Positions 16,516 to 25,290 are shown, numbered from the stretch's first letter. The stretch is 64,000 nucleotides of DNA from JBBQCW01 sp038319025 (GCA_038319025.1 JBBQCW010000016.1:1-64000), one strand, 5' to 3'. Numbers and translations are program-made. Notes: a model not told the origin generated them from the letters alone.

Positions 16516-17511
16516 TCAGCCGTCGTCCAGGGCGAACCGCGCGGCGATCGCCGCGGTGTCCAGGCCGGCGCCCAAGCAGGCGAGCAGCTTCATTCGTGCC
16601 GCCTGCGGCGACAGGAAGCCGGCGGGCATGATGTCGCTGACCCGCAGGTCCTGCTCGGATCCCGCGTAGCCGTAGGTGCCGCTGAGGATCACGCCGCGCT
16701 CCGGCCGACAGTAGGCCACCACGGGAATCTTCTGGGCGGCGTCGGCCCACAACTGCAGGACGTGAGGGGCCAGATGACCGGCACCGAGCGTGCCGATGAT
16801 CGCGCCGTCCGGCTCGGTGGCCAAAACGGCCCGCGCGAGCGTGCCGTCGTCGCCGGAGGCGGTCGGGACGATCGGGACGTTGCGGTGAAGGTCCGCCGGG
16901 TCGACGGCCGGGTTGCGGGGCAGGCGCGCCCAGATGGTCGAGTGGCCCTCGGTCACTCGCCCCAGCAGCCCGGTCTGCGGGGAGGAGAACGCCGTCAGCG
17001 AAGTGGTGTCGGTCTTGCGCGCGCAGCGAGCATGGTGAATCTCACCACCGAAGACGACCAGCGTTCCCAACCCTTGCGCAGCGGCGGATGATGCGACCGA
17101 CACAGCGTCCACGAGGTTGGCGGGACCGTCGGCGCCCGGGGAGGAGGCGGTGCGGATCGCGCCGGTGAAGACGATCGGCGCCTCGGCGTCGTGGATTACG
17201 TCGCAGAGCATCGCCGTCTCTTCCAGGCAGTCGGTGCCGTGGGTCACTACGACGCCGATTCCGCGTCGGGCGGCATCGCGTGCGGCCCGACAGATCATCA
17301 ACTGATCGTCGAGCGTGAGGTGCGCGCTGGGAACGGTGAGCAGGGTTTGGGTGTCGACGTCCGCCCGCTCGGCCAACTGCGGGATGGCGTCGCGGAGTTC
17401 CTGTGCGTTCAGCGCGGGGGTGGCGCCACGCGGCCCCGTCATGGCGATCGTCCCGCCGGCGCCCAGGATCAGAACGCGACGGACGGCGATGGGGTCGTTG
17501 TGATGCGGCAC
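16516..17511 (-). CDS. L-asparaginase (type I/II fold)
   Basis: A 331-residue asparaginase/glutaminase. The first active-site threonine is Thr21 in GAGGTIAMTG. The second active-site segment is VVTHGTDCLEETA, with Thr93 and Asp94. There is no signal peptide, so it is probably cytosolic. It hydrolyses L-asparagine to aspartate and ammonia; side activity on glutamine is possible. The GTG start is 7 nt after a TAGGGT box. Confidence 0.92.
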   Translation of the reverse strand: MPHHNDPIAVRRVLILGAGGTIAMTGPRGATPALNAQELRDAIPQLAERADVDTQTLLTVPSAHLTLDDQLMICRAARDAARRGIGVVVTHGTDCLEETAMLCDVIHDAEAPIVFTGAIRTASSPGADGPANLVDAVSVASSAAAQGLGTLVVFGGEIHHARCARKTDTTSLTAFSSPQTGLLGRVTEGHSTIWARLPRNPAVDPADLHRNVPIVPTASGDDGTLARAVLATEPDGAIIGTLGAGHLAPHVLQLWADAAQKIPVVAYCRPERGVILSGTYGYAGSEQDLRVSDIMPAGFLSPQAARMKLLACLGAGLDTAAIAARFALDDG

Positions 17512-17554
17512 GCCGTTGACCCTAGATGGTCGCCGCGGCGGGCAGACGGCGGCT

Positions 17555-17932
17555 CTATCCGGCGGCCGGCGGGGCGCTTCCGTACGTGAACACGCCGGTC
17601 ACGCCCGCCAGGGTCAGCACCCGCTCGACCTGGGCCGAGCCGTGACTGATCGTGAACTGCCGCCCGGTCCGCTCAGCGGCCCGGTGGGACTGGAGCAACA
17701 TTCGGATGCCGCTGGAGTCGATGAACGCAAGCGCCTCCAGGTCGAGCAGGACGTCTGAGCCCTGCTCCAGAAGGGCCTGCACTCGCTCCTCCGTCCCCGG
17801 GGCTGTGGCGATGTCCAACTCACCACGCAGTTCGAGGATTACAAGATCGCCCGCGCGACGTTCGTGGGTTTCCAGCACCAGAGGGATCGCGGGCAGGCTG
17901 CGGAGGCCCGCCACCGGTTGGTCATCCGACAT
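17555..17932 (-). CDS. STAS-domain anti-sigma factor antagonist
   Basis: A 125-residue single STAS domain. The phosphorylatable serine motif IDSSGIRML is at residues 71-79 (Ser73/Ser74), preceded by VILELRGELDIATAPG. Such proteins bind anti-sigma kinases when unphosphorylated and are reactivated by PP2C-type phosphatases. The neighbouring divergent gene encodes exactly such a phosphatase, so this is a likely substrate. No anti-sigma kinase of the RsbW type is in the window. Its start lies 6 nt after a TACCCT box, in an 89-bp divergent promoter region. Confidence 0.92.
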   Translation of the reverse strand: MSDDQPVAGLRSLPAIPLVLETHERRAGDLVILELRGELDIATAPGTEERVQALLEQGSDVLLDLEALAFIDSSGIRMLLQSHRAAERTGRQFTISHGSAQVERVLTLAGVTGVFTYGSAPPAAG

Positions 17933-18021
17933 GCGCTGAGGGTAACAACCGGGGCTGGGTGTGCGGGTTGATGGAGCGCCGCCCGTGTCGCTCGGGCCTG
18001 ACGACGGGTAGGTTCTGCACT

Positions 18022-19194
18022 GTGAACCTGTCCGGTACGACGGCGTTGCTCGTTGAGGACGACGACGGGGACGCGCTCCTCGTGCAGGAGATGCTGGCGG
18101 ATGCTGCGCAGCAGGTGAAGATCGAGCGGGCGTCGTCGTTATCGGCGGCCCTGGAGAATTACGCCGAAGCTGACGTCCAGTGTGTGCTCCTGGATCTCGG
18201 TCTTCCAGACGCTCACGGCCTCGAAGCGCTCACCCGTCTGCGCGCGGCTTGGACACGAGTCCCCATCGTCGTCTGGACCGGCTTCGACGACGAACGGCGC
18301 GGGATGGACGCGCTGGGGGCCGGCGCACAGGACTACCTCGTCAAAGGCGACGTTGACGGCTCGCTGCTGGTGCGGGCAATGCGGTACGCGATGGAGCGGT
18401 CGAATGCTGAGGCGGCAGGTCGTGACCTGCTCGCGGCCCAACTGCACGCACAGGAGAACCGGCGGCTGGAGCGAGGCCTGCTGCCTGTGGCGCTGATCCA
18501 CGACCCGCAGTTGGAGCTCGATGTGGCGTACCGGCCCGGGCGCCGCCGGGCGCTGCTGGGGGGCGACTTCTACGACGCGGTCGAAACTCCGGATGGAAGC
18601 GTGCTGCTGGTGATCGGCGACGTCTGCGGCCACGGTCCCGATGAAGCTGCGCTTGGTGTCTGCCTGCGCATTGCTTGGCGGGCCTTGGCCCTCAGCGGGC
18701 GACCCGTCCAGGAGAGCCTCGACGTGCTCGAGCAGGTCTTCATCCATGAGCGCCACGACGACGACCTGTTCGCGACGGCCCTGCTGGTGCGCCTTCATCC
18801 CGGCCGTGAGCGGATAGACGTTTACACCGCCGGTCACCCAGGGCCGATGCTGCTCGGGCCTGGGCCCGATCGCACGGCGGTGCCCGTTGCGGTGAGCACC
18901 ATTCGCCCGCCGCTCGGCGTCGGCGCCGGCGGACACTGGGAACCGACGTCGGTTGACGTGACCGGCTTCGATTCGATGCTTCTGTACACCGACGGGTTGA
19001 TCGAAGGCCGGATCGGCGCAGGTTCCGAGCGGCTTGGCGTGGACGGCTTGGCCACGCTCATCGCGAGCACCGTTCGTGGGTCCGGAGATGACGGCGGCCC
19101 GGCGTTGCTGCGTGAGCTGATCGGCCGGGCGGAAACGCTCAACGGCGGAGATCTGACCGACGACGTGGCGCTGGTGCTGCTCTCATGGGCGTGA
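18022..19194 (+). CDS. Response regulator with SpoIIE/PP2C phosphatase output
   Basis: A 390-residue protein with two modules. The receiver occupies residues 1-120, with acidic pocket DDD near 13-15, phospho-acceptor Asp58 (LLDLGLPD) and conserved Lys in DYLVKGD. A short coiled linker follows. The SpoIIE-type PP2C domain runs to the end, with GGDFYDAV, LVIGDVCGHG and LLYTDGLIEGR holding the metal ligands. It would dephosphorylate a STAS antagonist in response to histidine-kinase input. The GTG at 18022 is chosen because it is 7 nt after TAGGTT. The gene overlaps the kinase gene by 10 nt. Confidence 0.92.
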   Translation: MNLSGTTALLVEDDDGDALLVQEMLADAAQQVKIERASSLSAALENYAEADVQCVLLDLGLPDAHGLEALTRLRAAWTRVPIVVWTGFDDERRGMDALGAGAQDYLVKGDVDGSLLVRAMRYAMERSNAEAAGRDLLAAQLHAQENRRLERGLLPVALIHDPQLELDVAYRPGRRRALLGGDFYDAVETPDGSVLLVIGDVCGHGPDEAALGVCLRIAWRALALSGRPVQESLDVLEQVFIHERHDDDLFATALLVRLHPGRERIDVYTAGHPGPMLLGPGPDRTAVPVAVSTIRPPLGVGAGGHWEPTSVDVTGFDSMLLYTDGLIEGRIGAGSERLGVDGLATLIASTVRGSGDDGGPALLRELIGRAETLNGGDLTDDVALVLLSWA

Positions 19195-20744
19195 GCGATG
19201 AGGAGCGCATCCCACTGGTTCGTCGGCTTACGGTGGTCGGCTGGTTCGTGCTGGCCACCAGCGCTTTCGCGGTGCTCGCCACGATCGCCATCGCTGCCGG
19301 CGCCATCGCCATCTCCAACCTCGCCGATGCCCGCACCCGCGTCGTCGATCGCGTGGATCCCGCCAGTAGACAGGCCACGGAGCTCCTGGACGCTTATCTC
19401 AACCAGGAGACGGGCGTACGTGGCTACGCGCTCGCCGGTCAGACTTCGTTTCTGCGCCCCTATCGTGGAGGAGTCGGTCAGGAACGGGTCGTCACTGTAA
19501 GCCTGACTCGCATCGTCCGGGCGCTCAAGGAGCCGGCGCTGGACGCCGATTTGCAAGGAGCGCTTTCTGCCGGGAGGGCTTGGAGCGCGGGTTATGCCCG
19601 CCCGACGATCGCCCACGTGCGCGCTCATGGCCCGATCTCCAGCCCTGCGGCTGCGGTTGGAGGCAAGGACCTTTTCGATCCCGTACGCGGACAGGTGAGT
19701 CGGTTGCAGCACGCCCTGTCCGCTGAGCGGAGCATCGACGCGGCCAGCCTGCATAGTGCAGCCCGGACGCTCACGTGGACGCTGGTTGCGGCGGGCCTGC
19801 TGCTGGTTCTCGGCGGCGCCGGCATCCTCTTGGGACTACGCGCCACCGTCACGGTGCCCGTGGCTCGGTTGGCCCGGCGCACGCGACGCGTTGCGGCCGG
19901 CGATTACGACCTGGCGGTGGGCGTCAACGGCCCACGTGACATCGCCAGCCTGGGCGTTGACATCGACATCATGCGTGCTCGGGTGGTTAGCGATCTGGTG
20001 AAGGCTGAGAGTGGCCGGGCCGAGCTCGCCGACAAGACCCTGGAGCTCGAACGCTCCAACGCGGAGCTCGAGCAGTTCGCCTACGTCGCCTCGCACGATC
20101 TGCAGGAGCCGCTGCGCAAGGTGGCGAGCTTCACCCAACTGCTGCAGAAGCGTTACGGCGGCCAACTCGACGAGCGAGCCGACCAGTACCTGGACTTCTC
20201 TGCCGACGCCGCGGTGCGCATGCAGCAGCTGATCGTCGACCTCCTGGCGTTCTCCCGTGTCGGGCGGCTCTCCGCATCCAAAGCAACCGTTTTCGATTCG
20301 GAGATCGCGCTCCGCCAGTCCCTGGTGGCGCTGGCCGCACCGATCGAGGAGTCACACGCTGTCGTCGAGTACGGCCCTCTTCCGGTTGTGCGCGGTGAGC
20401 TCAGCTTGATCGCCGCCGTGTTCCAGAACCTGATCGGTAACGCGATCAAGTTCCGTACCGCGGAGGTTGCCCCACGCGTGCACATCTCCGCTCGGCGCGA
20501 TGGCGACATGTGGTGCTTCACCTGTACGGACAACGGGATCGGCGTCGATGCTGACTATGCCGACCGGATTTTCCTGATCTTCCAAAGGCTCCATCCGAAG
20601 GCGGTGTACGTGGGCACGGGCATCGGCCTGGCGATGACCCGCAAGATCGTCGAATACCACGGTGGGACGATCTGGCTTGATATCCACGCGTCGCCGGGGA
20701 GTACCTTCCACTTCACCTTGCCGGTACCGGAAGCCAAATCATGA
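19185..20744 (+). CDS. CHASE3/HAMP sensor histidine kinase
   Basis: A 519-residue membrane kinase. TM1 is at about 18-45. The extracytoplasmic CHASE3 region (ARTRVVDRVD, LNQETGVRGYALAG) runs to about 190. TM2 is at about 195-219, and HAMP to about 270. A coiled coil follows, then HisKA with phospho-acceptor His304 (YVASHDLQEPLRK) and an HATPase domain with NLIGNAIKF, DNGIGV and GTGIGLAM. The phytochrome-like ASHDLQEPL motif places it in the family that usually signals to small CheY-like regulators. It overlaps both neighbours, so the three genes form one operon. Confidence 0.93.
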   Translation: MGVSDEERIPLVRRLTVVGWFVLATSAFAVLATIAIAAGAIAISNLADARTRVVDRVDPASRQATELLDAYLNQETGVRGYALAGQTSFLRPYRGGVGQERVVTVSLTRIVRALKEPALDADLQGALSAGRAWSAGYARPTIAHVRAHGPISSPAAAVGGKDLFDPVRGQVSRLQHALSAERSIDAASLHSAARTLTWTLVAAGLLLVLGGAGILLGLRATVTVPVARLARRTRRVAAGDYDLAVGVNGPRDIASLGVDIDIMRARVVSDLVKAESGRAELADKTLELERSNAELEQFAYVASHDLQEPLRKVASFTQLLQKRYGGQLDERADQYLDFSADAAVRMQQLIVDLLAFSRVGRLSASKATVFDSEIALRQSLVALAAPIEESHAVVEYGPLPVVRGELSLIAAVFQNLIGNAIKFRTAEVAPRVHISARRDGDMWCFTCTDNGIGVDADYADRIFLIFQRLHPKAVYVGTGIGLAMTRKIVEYHGGTIWLDIHASPGSTFHFTLPVPEAKS

Positions 20745-21175
20745 GCGCGCGCGGAGAGCCGATTGAGATCCTGCTCGTCGAGGATGATCCCGGCGACACG
20801 ATGATCATCCGCGAGGCGTTCGTCGACAACAAGGTTCTGAACAACCTGACCTGTCTGACGGACGGTGAGCAGGCCATCGCCTACCTCCGTCGTCGCGGTG
20901 AGTACGCCGACGCGATCCGGCCGGACCTGATCCTGCTCGATCTGAATCTGCCCCGTAAGGACGGCCACGAGGTGCTGGCGGAGATCAAGACCGACGCGGA
21001 CTTATGCGTCATCCCCGTCGTGATGCTCACCACGTCGCAGGCGGAGGAGGACGTGTTGCGCAGTTACCAGTTGCATGCGAACGCGTTCGTCTCCAAACCG
21101 GTGGACTTCGATCGCTTCATCGAGGTCGTCCGCCAGATCGACCACTTCTTCGTCTCGGTGGTCAGGTTGCCCTGA
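20741..21175 (+). CDS. Single-domain response regulator (Rcp1-like)
   Basis: A 144-residue stand-alone receiver. The acidic pair is at residues 15-16 (VEDDPGD), the phospho-acceptor is Asp67 (ILLDLNLPRKDG), Thr is in MLTTSQ and Lys is in FVSKPVDFDRF. It resembles Rcp1-type regulators that pair with phytochrome-like kinases and have no DNA-binding output. It overlaps the kinase stop by 4 nt. It may act as a phosphate sink or relay that competes with the receiver-phosphatase for the same kinase. Confidence 0.93.
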   Translation: MSARGEPIEILLVEDDPGDTMIIREAFVDNKVLNNLTCLTDGEQAIAYLRRRGEYADAIRPDLILLDLNLPRKDGHEVLAEIKTDADLCVIPVVMLTTSQAEEDVLRSYQLHANAFVSKPVDFDRFIEVVRQIDHFFVSVVRLP

Positions 21176-21311
21176 CGGGCGCGTCGGCGGCTACACCTTT
21201 ACGCGGGCGGACGCCGTGGCCACGTAGCCGAGGCTGACACGCCTGCCCGCGGCGGCCTTGAGGCCTGAACTTACACCGCGATGCAGCGGGCAGGTGCCAC
21301 CAGGAGTTACC

Positions 21312-21701
21312 TCATCCGAGCTTCGGCGCGTACCGGTGGTGCAGGTCCAGGATGTTGCCGGCCGGGTCACGGAAGAGGGCCTGATGGCAAACGCCGCTGT
21401 CGATCGTGTCGCCGAGGAACGTGACGCCGTGAGACTCGAGGTGCGCCCGCGCCGCGGCGACGTCGTCGACGGCCAGTGCGATCGGCAGCCCGTGCCGATG
21501 GAACTCCTGCCCGAAGGCTGTGGGCTCCATGACCACGATGGTGAGGTTTCCCGCCTGGAACTCCATGCCGGGCATCTGGCCCCAGCGCTCGCGGGCCGGT
21601 AGGCCGAGCACGGTCCCGTAGAAGTGCACGGAGGCATCGAAGTCCTCGGCGGGAACCGCGACGAAGTCGACGCCGGTGATGGTGAAGCCAGTGGTGGTCA
21701 T
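21312..21701 (-). CDS. VOC/glyoxalase-fold protein
   Basis: A 129-residue vicinal-oxygen-chelate protein with two beta-alpha-beta-beta-beta units: VDFVAVPAEDFDASVHFYGTVLG in the first half and FRDPAGNILDLHHRY in the second. The latter is the usual metal-ligand strand. Substrate is unknown; members include glyoxalases, dioxygenases and resistance proteins. Starting at the ATG at 21701 places it 8 nt after a TATCGT box. It is convergent with the response regulator gene across 136 bp. Confidence 0.88.
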   Translation of the reverse strand: MTTTGFTITGVDFVAVPAEDFDASVHFYGTVLGLPARERWGQMPGMEFQAGNLTIVVMEPTAFGQEFHRHGLPIALAVDDVAAARAHLESHGVTFLGDTIDSGVCHQALFRDPAGNILDLHHRYAPKLG

Positions 21702-21800
21702 GGCGGCCGACGATAGTCGAGGCGACGCGTCGACCGGGCGGTTGCCGCTCGACTTCTCCGGGTACGTAGGGGCGAGCGCAATCGACAGGAGGGAATCAAC

Positions 21801-22196
21801 ATGACCGAGGGATCGAACGCCACCACGCACGCCGACGGCACGGGGACGGAGACCACGCCGACCACCGCCGCGCACCACCCTGCGCCGGCAACGCACCGTC
21901 CGCCGCAGAACGACGGGCAGCCGCCCATCCACCCCATCACGGAGGAGCGGGAGAAGTACGAGGCGGCGCCGTCCACGTCGTCCCGCCGTCTGCCGACGAC
22001 GGCCGCCGCGATTGCGGTCGCCGCCGTGGCGGGCACCGCCGGCTTTGTGGCGGGCCGGGCGACCTCCACGCGCACGCGCCGTCGCGCGCTGGGCTTCACC
22101 CTGCGCCACGCGCCCGCCGGTCTCCGCCTCACCCGCCGGGCGGCGAAGCCGGCCGTCCGGGCGGTCCGAACCCGCCGGCGGTTGCGCCGACGCTGA
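21801..22196 (+). CDS. Small membrane-anchored basic protein
   Basis: A 131-residue protein with an unusual layout. A Thr/His/Pro-rich N-terminal region of about 60 residues precedes a single hydrophobic segment (TTAAAIAVAAVAGTAGFVAG, about residues 66-86). The C-terminal tail is very arginine-rich (STRTRRRALGF to RTRRRLRRR). A strong AGGAGGG ribosome binding site precedes the ATG. The Arg-rich tail could contact nucleic acid or the membrane surface. I recognise no family. Confidence 0.65.
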   Translation: MTEGSNATTHADGTGTETTPTTAAHHPAPATHRPPQNDGQPPIHPITEEREKYEAAPSTSSRRLPTTAAAIAVAAVAGTAGFVAGRATSTRTRRRALGFTLRHAPAGLRLTRRAAKPAVRAVRTRRRLRRR

Positions 22197-22226
22197 GCAG
22201 CGGAGGGTACGGCGCATGGGAGCGCG

Positions 22227-22249
22227 GGTCGGTGGAAACGGCGCCGACC
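22227..22249. terminator. Hairpin between convergent genes
   Basis: GGTCGGTG near 22227 pairs with CGCCGACC ending at 22249, in the 56-bp gap between a plus-strand gene and the convergent L,D-transpeptidase gene. There is no T-run, so this is only a plausible terminator. Confidence 0.35.
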
Positions 22250-22252
22250 ACG

Positions 22253-22963
22253 TCACCGCTGGATGTCGACCCGCACCCCAGGGCCGATGCGGCGGGCGAG
22301 GTAGGTGATCGCCGCGGTCGATAGGCGCAAACAGCCGTGTGATTCGGCGCGACCAAGGGTCCCACCGAGGTTATCGCGGCCGTGCAACGCGATCTGCCCT
22401 GGGCCGCCTTCAAACTCCTGCAGCACGTTCGAACGCGCGCTGAGCGCAAGAGCGTAGGGCCCACCGGCGGCGCGGTGGCCCGTGTCGACCGTCTCCTCGA
22501 CGAAGAACCGGCCCGTCGGCGTCGGCGTGGACGCCTTGCCGACCACGGCGCGGAAGTGTCGAAGCGAACGCCCGTCGTGCCGGACCGAGACGATGCGTTT
22601 GGAGAGGTCCACGCGGATGCCGTACCGGGAGGATGCGAGGTGGACGCCGACGGCGGTGATCCACCCGGAGCGCCCGTTAGGCCGTCCCGGGATCAGCACG
22701 CGCAGCCAGCGGGCCCCGTGGTCGTCCGTGCGCTCGGCGAGGACGGGCAGCACCGTCCGCTCTCCGGTGATGGGACGTCGCGCCTCGATCGTCGTCAGCG
22801 GCGGGCCGTCGGCCGCCGGCTGGCGGTACACGGTGTGGCTGCGGGTCAGCCCTGCCGTGGGCGCACTCTGGCTCGCCGAGGCCCCCGCGGGCGCCCCAAT
22901 CGCCACCGTGCATGACAGCACGGTGGCGAGTAGCGCGAGGCGCTCAGCCGGTGAACGCAGCAT
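22253..22963 (-). CDS. Exported L,D-transpeptidase (YkuD domain)
   Basis: A 236-residue protein with an N-terminal signal peptide (about 1-30), then an SH3-like/accessory region (about 45-105), then the YkuD catalytic domain (about 112-236). The catalytic motif is HGRDNLGGTLGRAESHGCLRL (His194 through Cys211, with His209). It forms 3-3 cross-links in peptidoglycan or attaches proteins to it. The ATG at 22963 lies inside the upstream gene, overlapping it by 20 nt, so the two are tightly coupled. Confidence 0.9.
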   Translation of the reverse strand: MLRSPAERLALLATVLSCTVAIGAPAGASASQSAPTAGLTRSHTVYRQPAADGPPLTTIEARRPITGERTVLPVLAERTDDHGARWLRVLIPGRPNGRSGWITAVGVHLASSRYGIRVDLSKRIVSVRHDGRSLRHFRAVVGKASTPTPTGRFFVEETVDTGHRAAGGPYALALSARSNVLQEFEGGPGQIALHGRDNLGGTLGRAESHGCLRLSTAAITYLARRIGPGVRVDIQR

Positions 22964-23597
22964 CAATCCGCTGCCTGGGCTTCTGGGCGATCCGCTTCTT
23001 TTTCGCGGCGGCCTTCTTCTTGGCGGCGGCCCTTTTCCTGGCGGCGGCCTTCTTCTTCGCGGCGGCCTTCTTAACCGCAGCCGCCTTCTGTGCGGCCGTG
23101 GGAGTCGGCTCAGCCGGGGCGACCGGGGTCGTGACGGGCGTCGTGGTCGGCGGCGCCGTGGTATCCGGCGGCGTCGTGGTCGGCGGCGGCGTCGCGGTTG
23201 CCGGCGGCGTTGGGGTCGGCGGCGGCGGCGGCGGGCCGGCACAACTCACCGAGATCGACGACGGTGATGCCGTCCCGTGATAACCGTCCGATGAGTTGAA
23301 CGTGGCCTGAACGGTGATGGTGTGGGGTCCGGCCGCGAGTTCCGTCGGGAACGGCTCGACGAACTGCTTATCGGTGTTGGTGGACCAGCTGTGCGAGCCA
23401 GACAGCGTGGGCGCGCCGTCCACGCTGACGGCATAGGTGTCGGTAGCGGGCTTCCCGGTCGGGAAGCCCGTGTAGTTGAACGTGACGGCCTTACAAGTTG
23501 CCGACGTCGTGCCGGTGTGCGCTTCGGCGACTGCGGTGGTGAACAGCAGGGCCAACGCTGCCAGCGGCAACGCGACCAATCCCTTGGTACGAGTCAT
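22944..23597 (-). CDS. Secreted protein with Pro/Thr linker and Lys/Ala histone-like tail
   Basis: A 217-residue precursor. The signal peptide (1-26) is followed by a beta-sandwich-like domain of about 95 residues (30-120) with two cysteines (35 and 119). Next comes a Pro/Thr-rich linker (121-168) and a tail (170-210) built of Lys/Ala/Arg repeats resembling histone H1 tails. The ATG at 23597 is preceded by an AAGGAA site. It overlaps the L,D-transpeptidase gene by 20 nt, which suggests a cell-wall location. The tail could bind wall polyanions or offer lysines for cross-linking; that is inference. Confidence 0.8.
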   Translation of the reverse strand: MTRTKGLVALPLAALALLFTTAVAEAHTGTTSATCKAVTFNYTGFPTGKPATDTYAVSVDGAPTLSGSHSWSTNTDKQFVEPFPTELAAGPHTITVQATFNSSDGYHGTASPSSISVSCAGPPPPPPTPTPPATATPPPTTTPPDTTAPPTTTPVTTPVAPAEPTPTAAQKAAAVKKAAAKKKAAARKRAAAKKKAAAKKKRIAQKPRQRIDAAFTG

Positions 23598-23826
23598 TGA
23601 ATTCCTTTTCTGAGTGGATGCGCAACGCTTGCGCGCCACGCTGGCAGCGGTGCACCCTGCGAGCAGAGAACCCCGCTGAACTTCGGAACGCGGCCACGTA
23701 CTGGACCGGCCGCGTTAACAATTCATGCCCAAACTTCCCCAACTCAGATCACGGGTTGGCGCGTTGCCCTCAGGTCGTGCGGCGCCGGGGTCGTACTCGG
23801 CATGTAGGCGCGCTACGGTTCGTCCT

Positions 23827-24162
23827 ATGAGCGACGATCTCGAGCGACGCATGGCGATGAACGAGGCGACGTTCCGCCGTGTCAACGAGGCCCTCGACGC
23901 CAACCGGGAAGACGACGGTCACCTCAAGGATTTTGTGTGCGAGTGCGGGCGACTCGGCTGTACCGAGTTCATCAAGCTCACGGGGGGCGAGTACGACGAC
24001 CTACGGGCCGACGGGCGGCGGTTTGCGATCGTGGACGGGCACGAGGTGCCTGAGGTCGAGCGCGTCGTCAAGCGTCGTGACCGGTACACCATCGTGGAGA
24101 AGCTCGGGCTCGCGGGCGCTGTGGCCGACAGTTTGGATCCGCGTCCGCCGTTGGCTGACTGA
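23827..24162 (+). CDS. Small Cys-containing conserved hypothetical protein
   Basis: A 111-residue soluble protein. The N-terminal helix (SDDLERRMAMNEATFRRVNEAL) is followed by a C-x-C-x5-C cluster (FVCECGRLGCTEF), then an alpha/beta segment (GEYDDLRADGRRFAIVDGHE) and VERVVKRRDRYTIVEK. The cysteine arrangement could bind zinc. I have seen this arrangement in actinobacterial hypothetical proteins but know no function. The ATG is 7 nt after a TACGGT box, which excludes the longer upstream frame. Confidence 0.8.
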   Translation: MSDDLERRMAMNEATFRRVNEALDANREDDGHLKDFVCECGRLGCTEFIKLTGGEYDDLRADGRRFAIVDGHEVPEVERVVKRRDRYTIVEKLGLAGAVADSLDPRPPLAD

Positions 24163-24175
24163 GCCGGACCGCCCG

Positions 24176-25249
24176 TCAGGGCCTGATCGGCGCAGCGTCC
24201 TGGATCTTCAGCGGCGTGACCGGCACGCCGTCACTCCACTTGCCCATCGAGCGGTGCTGGGGCGTATTGCCCAGCGCGTAGCGGCAGTCCGTGCCGGCGT
24301 AGGCGCAGGTTTGCATCGCATCCCACACCTTCCAGCAGAAGTTCCAGTCGTAGGCATCGGCCTGGCCCTTCGCGGCGGCGCAGACTCCGTGCCGGGAAGA
24401 CAACGCCGGGGTGCCGTGGTTGTCGGCTTGCGTCAGCACAAGGTCCTTGTTGCGCTTCGGGACGCTGGTGAGCAACGGGAAGACCGAGTTGCAGGTGCCC
24501 CGCGCCGCGACGCCCGCGTCAGGGTGCGAGGGGTCAATGCCGGTGTTGGCCAACACGCCTTCCGCTCCTGAGTGACACTGCACCAGCGTGCTCGAGGGGA
24601 TCCCGGCGAGGCTGTCGTCGAGAGCGCCCTCATGGAAGTCGACGAGGCCGCCGTCGTGCGGATCGTCCAGGAATACGGCCCGCGGTTTTGGCAGGTGGAG
24701 CGAGGCGTACCGGCTGGCGAGGTTCGCGGTGATGATGCCGCCGAACGAGAAGCCGAAGTAGCTGGTTCGCGCAAGGTCGGGCTGCACCTTGCCGTCGTCG
24801 GCGCGCAACGAGGCGAGCGCACCACGGATGCCGTTGACCTCCGAGGTCATGCACGGCTCGATGTCGAACGGCCCGGGGCACGGTACGGCGATGTCGGTCT
24901 GCCAGCGCGGGTAGATCACGACATGACCCGTGAGCACTGTGTGGCGAATCAACTCGTACATCGTCGCGTACCCTGAGAACTCGTAGTACCCGTGCGTGAT
25001 GACGGCCAGCGGCGCAGACTTCGGCCGGGGCTTGGTCGGCTCGAACGTGAACCAAGCGTCGGCCCCCGTGCCGCCTGCGGTGACCCGCCAGTCGGCGTGC
25101 GCGACCTGGCTGCCACCTGGCCCTGTCTTAGGTTGCGCGGGCTGTGTGATCGCGGCGCCGGCCCGCGGGACGAAAGCGGTGAGCACAAGGGCTGCCACGA
25201 GGCCGGCCAGGAGTACGGACGGTCGGGCGCGGATCGAGTTGGCGAGCAC
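24176..25249 (-). CDS. Exported alpha/beta hydrolase
   Basis: A 357-residue secreted protein. Using the GTG at 25249, which lies 7 nt after TACACT, gives a typical signal peptide (LANSIRARPSVLLAGLVAAL, cleavage near GAA). The hydrolase core has APLAVITHGYYEFSG as the oxyanion region and the nucleophile elbow GFSFGG. A likely catalytic Asp/His pair occurs around LDDPHD and QADNHGTP. Four to six cysteines may form disulfides. It resembles secreted lipase/cutinase-type enzymes with an unknown ester substrate. Confidence 0.82.
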   Translation of the reverse strand: MLANSIRARPSVLLAGLVAALVLTAFVPRAGAAITQPAQPKTGPGGSQVAHADWRVTAGGTGADAWFTFEPTKPRPKSAPLAVITHGYYEFSGYATMYELIRHTVLTGHVVIYPRWQTDIAVPCPGPFDIEPCMTSEVNGIRGALASLRADDGKVQPDLARTSYFGFSFGGIITANLASRYASLHLPKPRAVFLDDPHDGGLVDFHEGALDDSLAGIPSSTLVQCHSGAEGVLANTGIDPSHPDAGVAARGTCNSVFPLLTSVPKRNKDLVLTQADNHGTPALSSRHGVCAAAKGQADAYDWNFCWKVWDAMQTCAYAGTDCRYALGNTPQHRSMGKWSDGVPVTPLKIQDAAPIRP

Positions 25250-25290
25250 TACGCGGAGTGTAGGCAGCACACGACCACGGACAACCCATC

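Noticed and set aside
22990..23240. Repetitive CGG/CTT-rich DNA resembling a microsatellite or tandem array
   Set aside because: The repetition is explained by coding for Lys/Ala repeats and a Pro/Thr linker in the secreted protein.
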